Assembly (NCBI GenBank): GCA_030669525.1
Contig: DAOVDO010000079.1
Location: 1 to 5,383, forward strand
Source: Dehalococcoidia bacterium
GTDB lineage: Bacteria; Chloroflexota; Dehalococcoidia; GIF9; AB-539-J10
Direction: 5' to 3'
Length of the DNA stretch: 5,383 nt
The position numbers were made by a program, and so were the translations under genes. The stretch's first letter is position 1. Each line of letters starts with the position of its first letter. Shown piece by piece: positions 1 to 5,383 of this stretch. The notes below the pieces were generated by a model. The model was not told the origin of the DNA and made no database searches. It saw only the letters and a program-made list of their open reading frames with translations.

Positions 1-141
1 GTCCACAACATCTACCATGTTGGCATCAAGCAAGAGCCCCCACAAAAAAAGCAGGCTGTGGTAGCAGGCAAGAAAGTCGGTCGCAACGACCCCTGCCCCT
101 GCGGCTCAGGCAAGAAATACAAGCATTGCTGCGGAAAGTGA
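1..141 (+). CDS. secA: SecA preprotein translocase ATPase, C-terminal end (5' truncated by window)
   Basis: The first reading frame from base 1 is open and ends at TGA 139-141, giving 46 residues that are the tail of SecA, the cytosolic ATPase that drives preproteins through SecYEG. What is seen: a short stretch beginning VHNIYHVGI, a Gln/Lys/Pro-rich linker, then the SEC-C zinc motif [13 protein letters not shown] with Cys at visible residues 32, 34, 43 and 44 (CxCx8CC). In SecA this motif binds one zinc ion and contacts SecB and/or ribosomes and phospholipid. Other proteins also carry SEC-C motifs, but the linker plus terminal position is typical of SecA. The motor and preprotein-binding domains lie upstream of the window. 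The next gene starts 2 nt after the stop, within what appears to be the same transcript. Confidence 0.9.
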   Translation, partial: VHNIYHVGIKQEPPQKKQAVVAGKKVGRNDPCPCGSGKKYKHCCGK

Positions 142-143
142 AG

Positions 144-371
144 ATGCTTGATAGAGATGTAGTTGAAGAATTCCTTGATTGCGAGTTTGAAGAAATGGAA
201 ATTCCTGAGGATATTTCCAGGGAACAACTTGTAGAAGCCTTTTGCCAGTATGCGGAAGATGATTACTATGAATGGCTGAAGGATAACTTCAAAACCTTCT
301 TCAATCATTATAATCCCGACTGGAAATGGATACGAAATAGAGTCAAAGCTTCGGCACCTGAACACAAATAG
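144..371 (+). CDS. Small acidic hypothetical protein (75 aa)
   Basis: I do not recognise this protein. The ATG at 144 lies 2 nt after the secA stop, with a GGAAAG Shine-Dalgarno-like stretch at 133-138 inside the secA end. The frame is also open from GTG 138 and TTG 126, but ATG 144 is best placed. The 75 residues are strongly acidic (about 20 Asp/Glu against 9 Lys/Arg), with the acid concentrated in residues 3-47. An aromatic patch follows (WLKDNFKTFFNHYNPDWKW, residues 44-62) and then a basic tail. There is no signal peptide, membrane segment or Cys pair motif, and it looks like a small helical cytosolic protein. By hand count its G+C is about 39%, clearly lower than polX downstream. Its position argues for co-translation with secA. 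It could be a lineage-specific accessory protein, and a fortuitous open frame is less likely given the spacing and codon pattern. Confidence 0.6.
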   Translation: MLDRDVVEEFLDCEFEEMEIPEDISREQLVEAFCQYAEDDYYEWLKDNFKTFFNHYNPDWKWIRNRVKASAPEHK

Positions 372-405
372 TTTCCAGTTGAGCACAAATAGTGTTCAGC
401 GAAGC
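348..405 (+). repeat. Bulged inverted repeat spanning the gap before polX
   Basis: CTGAACAC (358-365) is perfectly complementary to GTGTTCAG (392-399). Outside it GCTTCG (348-353) pairs with CGAAGC (400-405), leaving a 4-nt bulge on the left side and a 26-nt loop. The structure would cover the stop codon of the small upstream gene and lie just before the weak polX ribosome binding site (GGA, 407-409). No T run follows, so it does not look like an intrinsic terminator. It could modulate polX translation or transcript processing, which is inference. Confidence 0.4.
360..401 (+). repeat. Imperfect tandem duplication of a 21-nt unit
   Basis: Positions 360-380 and 381-401 match at 16 of 21 bases. 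The core GAACACAAATAGT / GAGCACAAATAGT differs at one base in 13. The first copy contains the TAG stop of the 75-aa gene (369-371). The second copy carries a matching AAATAG and the GTG at 392 that is an alternative but unlikely polX start. It looks like a small local duplication. Confidence 0.55.
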
Positions 406-418
406 CGGAACAAGCATA

Positions 419-2140
419 ATGAAAAACACAGCTATTGCTAAAGTATTCGGTGACATCGCCGACCTCCTGGAGCTTAAGGGCGAGAATGCCTTTAAGATTC
501 GGGCTTACCAGAAGGCAGCACGGGCTATCGATCATTACCCCAGGGAAATCAGGATTATGCTCGATGAACAGGAAGACCTGATGAATATACCCGGTGTGGG
601 TGAGGCAATAGCAAAGAAAACCACTGAACTGGTGACTACGGGGAAGCTGGACTATTACGAGAATCTAAAAGCCGAGTTCCCCGAAGGGATAACAAACCTG
701 CTTGCCATCCCAGGCATCGGTCCCAAGACAGCCAATAAGCTTTCCACTGAGCTGGGGATAACTTCTGTTGATGCTTTAGAGCAGGCAATTCACAATGGCC
801 GGGTTGCCGGGCTCTTCCGCCTGGGCGATAAGACCGCTGGCAACATACTTCAGCAAATTCAGGCTTTACGCCGCAAAGACCAGCGCATCCCTATCGGGGA
901 AGCTTTGCCCATTGTAGAAGAAATCCTTGGCTCACTTCACTCTATTGGCGGGGTAAAGAACCTTACCTGTGCTGGCAGCCTGCGCCGGTTCAGGGAGACT
1001 CTGGGAGATATTGACCTTATGGGCACCGCCGATAATCCTGAAGAGGTTATAAATGCCTTTGCTTCCCTGCCTCAAATAGGGCAGGTGCTGGCTCAGGGGG
1101 CAACCAAGGCAAGCGCCATTGTCGCTGGAGGACTACAGGTTGACGTGAGGATGGTGGAGCATGACTCTTTCGGCTCTCTACTTCAGTATTTCACCGGCAG
1201 CAAGCAGCATAACATCTCCCTGAGAGAAAGAGGGCGAAGACAGGGCTTGAAGCTGAGTGAGTATGGCATCACCATCCTGGAAACGGATAACCTGGAAAAA
1301 TTTGCTGTCGAGGAGGACTTCTATCGCCGGCTGGGGCTACAGTATATTCCACCCGAACTCAGGGAAGCACAGGGTGAGGTGGAGAGAGCCGCGCAGGGGA
1401 CTCTGCCAGAGCTTGTTAAGTTATCTGATATACTGGGAGACCTTCATATTCACACCGACTGGAGCGATGGACACGGCTCACTTGAGGAGATGGCTCTGGC
1501 TGCCAGGGAACTGGGCTACCAGTACATAGCAATTACCGACCACTCCGGGGGGCGGGGTATTGCACATGGTCTGGACGAAGAAAGATTGAGGAAGCAAATG
1601 GCTGAGATAAAGGAGCTTAACGAACGGTTGAGTGGCATACGAATACTAAGTGGGGTCGAGGTCGATATCCGGGCGGATGGCAGCCTGGACTTGCCACATA
1701 AAATCCTGTCTGATTTGGACATAGTTATTGCTGCCGTGCATTCCGCCATGAACCAGGACGAGGAAAAGATGACTGCCAGAGTATTGAGCGCCATAGAAAA
1801 TCCAGCTGTTGATATTATTGCTCACCCCACTTGCCGCCTCCTGGGTCAACGAGAGCCTGTAGCCATAGATTTGGAGGCCCTCTTCCAGGCAGCAGTCAAA
1901 AACAACAAGGTGCTGGAGATTAATGCCATGCCTGCCAGGCTTGATTTAAACGATGTCCATGCCTTCCGAGCCAGGGAGATGGGAGTAAAGCTTGCCATCG
2001 AAACCGATGCTCATAGCGTCGCTCACCTGGGTTTCATGCGCTTTGGAGTTAGCGTTGCCAGACGAGCCTGGTGCGAGCCCCAGCACATATTAAATACCCT
2101 TCCTCTGGGAGGAATTACTGCCTTCCTGTCTGGAGCATAG
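419..2140 (+). CDS. polX: DNA polymerase X family protein with C-terminal PHP nuclease domain
   Basis: A 573-aa bacterial PolX, a cytosolic repair polymerase that fills short gaps in base excision repair. The usual bacterial length is about 570 aa, so it is complete. Seen in order: an 8-kDa domain (about 1-80) with helix-hairpin-helix NIPGVGEAIAKK, where K67 aligns with the dRP-lyase lysine of polymerase beta; a second HhH, LAIPGIGPKTANKL (95-108); a palm with GSLRR (186-190), GDIDLMG giving D197 and D199, and VDVR giving D242 as the third catalytic Asp; and a thumb with YFTGSKQHNISLR (257-269). The C-terminal PHP domain (about 338-573) keeps all nine expected metal ligands: H343, H345, D350, H375, E414, H441, H469, D530, H532. 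In characterised homologues this domain gives Mn-dependent 3'-5' exonuclease and AP-endonuclease activity. The frame extends up to GTG 392, but ATG 419 matches the family N-terminus (MKNTAIAKVFGDIADLLELKG region). The ribosome binding site is weak (GGA 407-409). The stop abuts the next gene's ATG. Confidence 0.95.
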   Translation: MKNTAIAKVFGDIADLLELKGENAFKIRAYQKAARAIDHYPREIRIMLDEQEDLMNIPGVGEAIAKKTTELVTTGKLDYYENLKAEFPEGITNLLAIPGIGPKTANKLSTELGITSVDALEQAIHNGRVAGLFRLGDKTAGNILQQIQALRRKDQRIPIGEALPIVEEILGSLHSIGGVKNLTCAGSLRRFRETLGDIDLMGTADNPEEVINAFASLPQIGQVLAQGATKASAIVAGGLQVDVRMVEHDSFGSLLQYFTGSKQHNISLRERGRRQGLKLSEYGITILETDNLEKFAVEEDFYRRLGLQYIPPELREAQGEVERAAQGTLPELVKLSDILGDLHIHTDWSDGHGSLEEMALAARELGYQYIAITDHSGGRGIAHGLDEERLRKQMAEIKELNERLSGIRILSGVEVDIRADGSLDLPHKILSDLDIVIAAVHSAMNQDEEKMTARVLSAIENPAVDIIAHPTCRLLGQREPVAIDLEALFQAAVKNNKVLEINAMPARLDLNDVHAFRAREMGVKLAIETDAHSVAHLGFMRFGVSVARRAWCEPQHILNTLPLGGITAFLSGA

Positions 2141-2821
2141 ATGAGTAAAGTTGCAGCTATTTTCGACTTCGACGGCACCCTGGCCAAAGGACATGCCTGG
2201 GCAGGATTTCGCAACTACTACTCAGAGCATAAAAGCAAAAGAAGGTTCCTAATGTCAGCCTTCTTAGTCACGCATATGCCTCTATGGATGCTGAGCAAGA
2301 GCGGGCTGCTCAGCATGGAAAGGTGTATGCAGAAGTGGGCGGAGGACTTCGGTATTATTTTTAAAAGGGCAAGCAGGGAGGAAGTCCAGGAGACCTGCCA
2401 ATGGGTAGTTGATAACTATGTGGCCCCCCGGTTCCGCAGCGACATCGTCGATATTCTAAATCAGCACAAACAAAGCGGGCACAAAGTCATAATTGTCTCC
2501 GGTGCGTTTAGTCCTTTCCTGGAAATCGTGGGACAGTCGTTAGGAGTATCCCATGTAATTGGCACAAAGCCCGAAATGGTTGATGGCAGATATACCGGCA
2601 GGGTTGTTAAACCCGCGTGCTTTAACCAGAATAAAGTCAAACTGCTTAAGGAGTATATCAGCCAAAACGGACTGGAAATAGACTTCCAGTCAAGCTTCGC
2701 TTACGCTGATAGCACCTTTGATATCCCCTTGCTGGAGCTGGTAGGTAATCCGGTGGCAACCTACCCGGATGAGAATTTACGCCAGATTGCCAGGCATAAC
2801 GGCTGGCAAATACTGCCCTGA
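2141..2821 (+). CDS. HAD-IB family phosphatase (SerB-like hydrolase)
   Basis: A 226-aa haloacid-dehalogenase superfamily phosphatase of subfamily IB. Motif I is FDFDGTLAKG with nucleophile D9 and acid/base D11. Motif II is the IIVSGAF segment with S120. A motif III lysine lies at K165 or K167. Motif IV is AYADSTFD with metal ligands D190 and D194, where most relatives read GDS instead of ADS. The helical cap between motifs I and II (about 18-95) has a hydrophobic stretch at 36-57 that may contact lipid or a bulky substrate. Family members include phosphoserine phosphatase (SerB) and PgpC-type phosphatidylglycerophosphatases, so the substrate cannot be read from sequence. ATG 2141 directly follows the polX TAG, with GGAG at 2132-2135 inside the polX end, so translational coupling with polX is likely. 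There is no signal peptide. Confidence 0.88.
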   Translation: MSKVAAIFDFDGTLAKGHAWAGFRNYYSEHKSKRRFLMSAFLVTHMPLWMLSKSGLLSMERCMQKWAEDFGIIFKRASREEVQETCQWVVDNYVAPRFRSDIVDILNQHKQSGHKVIIVSGAFSPFLEIVGQSLGVSHVIGTKPEMVDGRYTGRVVKPACFNQNKVKLLKEYISQNGLEIDFQSSFAYADSTFDIPLLELVGNPVATYPDENLRQIARHNGWQILP

Positions 2822-2847
2822 GCTCAACCGGCAAGCTCCCTTTTTTT
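2820..2847 (+). terminator. Weak candidate intrinsic terminator after the HAD gene
   Basis: GAGCT (2820-2824) pairs with AGCTC (2834-2838) around a 9-nt loop. Two C residues follow, then seven consecutive T (2841-2847). The T run and its place right at the stop codon fit a terminator for the secA-polX-HAD run, but the stem is only 5 bp, so termination may be partial. Confidence 0.4.
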
Positions 2848-2875
2848 GAACCCTCAGCGGTAACAAGAATATAAT
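2846..2875 (+). promoter_or_regulatory. Sigma-70-type promoter for the 227-aa gene
   Basis: A -35 candidate TTGAAC (2846-2851, 4 of 6 to consensus) and a perfect -10 TATAAT (2870-2875) are separated by 18 nt. This predicts a start near 2882 and a leader of about 36 nt before GTG 2919. The A+T-rich context downstream of the -10 supports melting. The -35 shares bases with the T7 run of the preceding terminator-like element. Confidence 0.6.
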
Positions 2876-2903
2876 ATAACATTATGGTATATCAGGAGAT
2901 ATC

Positions 2904-2910
2904 GAGGGGG
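2904..2910 (+). promoter_or_regulatory. Strong ribosome binding site that fixes a GTG start
   Basis: GAGGGGG lies 8 nt upstream of GTG 2919. No in-frame ATG exists between the upstream stop (TAA 2877-2879) and this GTG, so the site decides the start of the 227-aa protein. Confidence 0.75.
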
Positions 2911-2918
2911 TAAATACA

Positions 2919-3602
2919 GTGTCCTGCAGTGCAGGTGATATTCAGTCAATCAAGCATCTAAAAGAGTCAATTGCTGAGGGCAAGCACTGGTACCTGGCTT
3001 TGCTCGAGGCTATCAGGCTATGGGACAGCCATGAAGAAGATTACAACGAACGACACTACCGATATCTAATTGACAATGAGGCTTTTGATTGGCTGGTTCT
3101 GGCAGAAAGATTATGTGAAGAGGTCACTGAATTTATCCCGGAAAAAGAGCGAATCGCCCTCCTGTTCTTTGACCAACCACCAGTAGATTTGCCAAAGGAC
3201 GAATTCAAAGAGCTGATTGGCAATGCCAAATACCAGGCTTATCTTAACTATCTCTACGGGGTTCTCGTGGAGGAATTTCTGCTTTTAGCTGTAATCGAAG
3301 AGATACGCAAAGGAAAGCGGTCTCTGGGCTTGACCAGGGATGGGGAAGTAACCGACGAGGCTTATCAGCGCATCTACGGTGCTACCCAACAGGAAATGCT
3401 GACCCGCTTTAGAAAAGAGCAGGGCTACCCCAGACTCAAATCCATAACTGCGGGAGAAGTCAAGGAATTTACCTACTGGTTATTCAAGCAGCGCTTGAAG
3501 AAGTGCGATAAATCCTGCGTTGCCAGCGATACCAAGAAAGCTCTGGCGAAGATGCACCACTATATGCAGCTAAAAAGCCGCCGCATCGCTCACCCCAGTT
3601 GA
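2919..3602 (+). CDS. Hypothetical protein, predicted helical, 227 aa
   Basis: I do not recognise a family. The frame runs from GTG 2919, chosen for the GAGGGGG ribosome binding site 8 nt upstream, to TGA 3600-3602, and the first internal Met is only at residue 160. The protein is rich in charged and aromatic residues typical of a soluble helical protein. An N-terminal part (10-70) has HWYLALLEAIRLW and an EEDYNERHYRYL segment. A hydrophobic helix spans about 107-129 (YLNYLYGVLVEEFLLLAVIEE), too acid-rich at its end for a confident membrane segment. A basic C-terminal part (about 160-227) has Cys at 196 and 200 (CDKSC) and ends in KSRRIAHPS. No catalytic motif is obvious. It has its own promoter and is convergent with valS, overlapping it by 13 bp. 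A regulatory, scaffold or nucleic-acid-binding role is possible but unsupported. Confidence 0.8.
   Translation: MSCSAGDIQSIKHLKESIAEGKHWYLALLEAIRLWDSHEEDYNERHYRYLIDNEAFDWLVLAERLCEEVTEFIPEKERIALLFFDQPPVDLPKDEFKELIGNAKYQAYLNYLYGVLVEEFLLLAVIEEIRKGKRSLGLTRDGEVTDEAYQRIYGATQQEMLTRFRKEQGYPRLKSITAGEVKEFTYWLFKQRLKKCDKSCVASDTKKALAKMHHYMQLKSRRIAHPS
2923..2935. repeat. Perfect 13-bp palindrome at the start of the 227-aa gene
   Basis: CCTGCA and TGCAGG are exact reverse complements around a single central G, beginning two bases after the GTG start codon. The half-site geometry resembles a small dimer operator, and as RNA it could form at most a 4-bp stem over the start. It may be chance within coding sequence. 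Confidence 0.35.
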
Positions 3603-5383
3603 GATAGCTCTGATTCCAATCTTCCCAGTTTATCTTCAAGTATGTGAAGCTTTTGCCTTTCTTTCTCAACGATATGTGGTGGTGCCTTATCCAGAAAGGC
3701 GGTATCCTGTATCCTCTTATTAACCTGTGAAATCCTGGCCTGTGTTACTTCTCTTTCCTTTATTAAACGTTGCTTTTCAGCAAGCCGATCTACCATGCCT
3801 GCTAATGGTATAACCACCTCGGCTTCTTTCAACACCAGAACGAGCGCTTCCTTTTCCTCAGGTCTCCTTTCTACCCGGCTAAAAATATCCAGGGGGCGAA
3901 CCCGAGCCAGGGTCTCAATAAATTTAGCTTGAGAGGCTATGTCAAGCAGGAGCTCATCGGTAAAAATCTGTGCTTCAATCCAGCTGTTCGATTTCATCTT
4001 GTGCTGGGCGCGAGCATTACGTATGGAACGGATAATCTCTATTACCGCTTCCATAGTCCGTTCTGCTTCAGCATCAATGGATTCCTTATCAGCAACAGGA
4101 TATTGGGCTATCATTATTGAAGCAGGCATCTGGCTCTTACCGGGTAGACGCTGCTTCAATCTCTGCCATAGCTCCTCGGTAATATAAGGCATAAAAGGGT
4201 GTAGAAGGCACATCGATTTTTCCAATGTACTTACCAGGTAAGGCAGAGATGAAGGCGTCAAGTCATCGTTACGAAGACGTATTTTAGCAATCTCAATATA
4301 CCAGTCACAGAACTCTGACCAGACGAACTCGTAGATTTGCTGCTCTGCTTCACCAAACTGGAAGTTGCCCATGAGCTTGCTAACATCATCGATAAGACGA
4401 TTGAGGCGGCTTTGAATCCAGCGATCCTCTATGCACTGCGGTCTTCCTGCTTCTGTCGTTTCCAAAGCCTGTCCTTTTACTGCTTCAGCATCCATGCTCT
4501 GGAAAATGAATCTACTGGCATTCCATAATTTATTGATGAAATTGCGGCTGGACTCCAGTCTTCCCCTGCCAAGGTTTATGTCATTACCGGGAGAGCTGCC
4601 CGTGGTCAGGGCAAAACGAAGAGCATCAATACCGTACTCGCTTATCGCTTCAACAGGATCAATGACATTCCCTCGCAGTTTGCTCATCTTCTCGCCATTT
4701 TCGTCTCGAATCAACCCATGCAGGTAAACGGTATGGAAAGGAACCCGCCCGGTATCTTCCAACCCCAGCATAATCATCCTGGCAACCCAGAAGAACAGGA
4801 TATCATAGCCAGTTTCCATCACGGAGGTGGGGTAGAAATAGCGAAGGTCCTCAGTATCCACCGGCCAGCCTAAAGTGGAGTGCGTCCACAATGCCGAGCT
4901 AAACCAGGTATCAAGGACGTCAGGGTCCTGTACGATTTTATTTGAACCACAATGCTCACAGGCCAAGGGCGCATCTACAGATACCGTTAACCCATCGCAA
5001 CCCTGGCAATACCACACTGGTATACGGTGTCCCCACCATAGCTGACGGCTGATACACCAATCCCTGATGTTTTCCATCCAGTCAAAATATACTTTGGTGA
5101 AGTGTTCCGGGATTATGGTAATACTGCCATCTTTAACTGCTTTAATAGCTGACTCAGCCAGAGGTTGTGTGCGGACAAACCATTGCAGGCTAACCCTGGG
5201 CTCAACTATGGTGCGGCAGCGGTTGCAATGCCCTATTGAATGCCTATAAGGCTCGATTTTCTCCAGTAGCCCTTTATCCCTGAGGTCAGCCAGTAACCTG
5301 TCACGGCAGGCAAACCGTTCCAAGCTGGCATAGGATCCTGCTTTCTCATTCATGGTGGCATCAGCATTCATAACGTTCACCAG
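3590..5383 (-). CDS. valS: Valyl-tRNA synthetase, C-terminal two thirds (5' end beyond window)
   Basis: A class I aminoacyl-tRNA synthetase that charges tRNA-Val in the cytosol. 597 residues are visible of a protein usually about 880 aa, and the HIGH motif and most of the CP1 editing domain lie outside. Counting from GTG 5380 as residue 1: the end of CP1 (NADATMNEKAG, 5-15); PYRHSIGHC.RC..VEPRVSLQWFV (44-69); ISRQLWWGHRIPVWYC (110-125); CxxC pairs at 52/55, 125/128 and 141/144 that could bind zinc; DPDVLDTWFSSALW (152-165); METGYDILFFWVARM (188-202); the signature loop at 231-235, which reads KMSKL; an anticodon-binding helical domain (about 315-465); and a C-terminal coiled coil (about 527-596) ending ELSQLG, the ValRS-specific tRNA-binding arm. 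The METGYDILFFWVARM block and coiled coil separate it from IleRS and LeuRS. The stop TGA (3592-3590) lies inside the end of the convergent 227-aa gene. Any T-box or leader lies outside the window. Confidence 0.96.
   Translation of the reverse strand: MVNVMNADATMNEKAGSYASLERFACRDRLLADLRDKGLLEKIEPYRHSIGHCNRCRTIVEPRVSLQWFVRTQPLAESAIKAVKDGSITIIPEHFTKVYFDWMENIRDWCISRQLWWGHRIPVWYCQGCDGLTVSVDAPLACEHCGSNKIVQDPDVLDTWFSSALWTHSTLGWPVDTEDLRYFYPTSVMETGYDILFFWVARMIMLGLEDTGRVPFHTVYLHGLIRDENGEKMSKLRGNVIDPVEAISEYGIDALRFALTTGSSPGNDINLGRGRLESSRNFINKLWNASRFIFQSMDAEAVKGQALETTEAGRPQCIEDRWIQSRLNRLIDDVSKLMGNFQFGEAEQQIYEFVWSEFCDWYIEIAKIRLRNDDLTPSSLPYLVSTLEKSMCLLHPFMPYITEELWQRLKQRLPGKSQMPASIMIAQYPVADKESIDAEAERTMEAVIEIIRSIRNARAQHKMKSNSWIEAQIFTDELLLDIASQAKFIETLARVRPLDIFSRVERRPEEKEALVLVLKEAEVVIPLAGMVDRLAEKQRLIKEREVTQARISQVNKRIQDTAFLDKAPPHIVEKERQKLHILEDKLGRLESELSQLG

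Noticed and set aside
12..386. 124-aa open frame on the minus strand across the secA end and small gene
   Set aside because: It is antisense to the clear SecA zinc-motif tail and to the plus-strand 75-aa frame, has no ribosome binding site, and its hydrophobic make-up is what the complement of acidic codons produces.
392..418. GTG 392 as the true polX start, adding nine residues
   Set aside because: The extra residues do not resemble the family N-terminus, the GTG lies in the inverted repeat arm, and ATG 419 matches the usual PolX beginning.
1516..1794. 92-aa minus-strand open frame inside polX
   Set aside because: It is antisense to the intact PHP domain with all metal ligands in frame on the plus strand.
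2670..2691. Perfect 8-bp hairpin GACTGGAA / TTCCAGTC with 6-nt loop inside the HAD gene
   Set aside because: About one such repeat is expected by chance in 5 kb, and it lies in conserved coding sequence with no T run or start site near it.
2884..2886. ATG upstream of the 227-aa gene as an alternative start
   Set aside because: It is not in frame with the gene and has no suitable ribosome binding site.
4431..4727. 98-aa plus-strand open frame inside valS
   Set aside because: It is antisense to the KMSKS-loop and anticodon-domain region of an unmistakable ValRS frame.

Overview
The window looks like an ordinary stretch of bacterial chromosome at roughly 50% G+C, with tightly packed genes and no sign of a mobile element, CRISPR array, tRNA or rRNA. 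The gene set is SecA with a C-terminal zinc motif, a PolX-PHP DNA polymerase, a HAD-IB phosphatase and valyl-tRNA synthetase. This is bacterial and not diagnostic of a phylum. The overall style of the proteins is compatible with Chloroflexota (Dehalococcoidia-like) or a related uncultured lineage, but that is only an impression.

Layout: positions 1-2821 are a plus-strand run. It starts with the last 46 codons of secA, followed 2 nt later by a small acidic protein of unknown function (75 aa). After a 47-nt gap carrying a duplicated 21-nt unit and a long-range inverted repeat comes a complete polX (573 aa). A HAD-IB phosphatase follows with no gap at all (TAG directly followed by ATG). The spacing suggests one transcription unit, perhaps driven from upstream of secA. 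A weak terminator-like hairpin with a T7 run follows the HAD gene. The T run merges with the -35 of a good sigma-70-type promoter (TTGAAC, 18 nt, TATAAT), which should drive an unrecognised 227-aa protein starting at GTG 2919 behind a strong GAGGGGG ribosome binding site.

Positions 3590-5383 hold, on the minus strand, the C-terminal two thirds of valyl-tRNA synthetase, whose 5' end lies beyond the window. It is convergent with the 227-aa gene and the two coding regions overlap by 13 bp, so each reads into the other's stop codon region with no convincing terminator between them.

Functionally, PolX (gap-filling repair polymerase plus PHP nuclease) and the HAD phosphatase are the only pair whose spacing argues for co-production. 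SecA (protein export) and ValRS (translation) are housekeeping neighbours. I see no convincing evidence of a new multi-gene system. The most open items are the two unrecognised proteins (75 aa and 227 aa), the odd secA-polX intergenic repeat and the KMSKL form of the ValRS signature loop.
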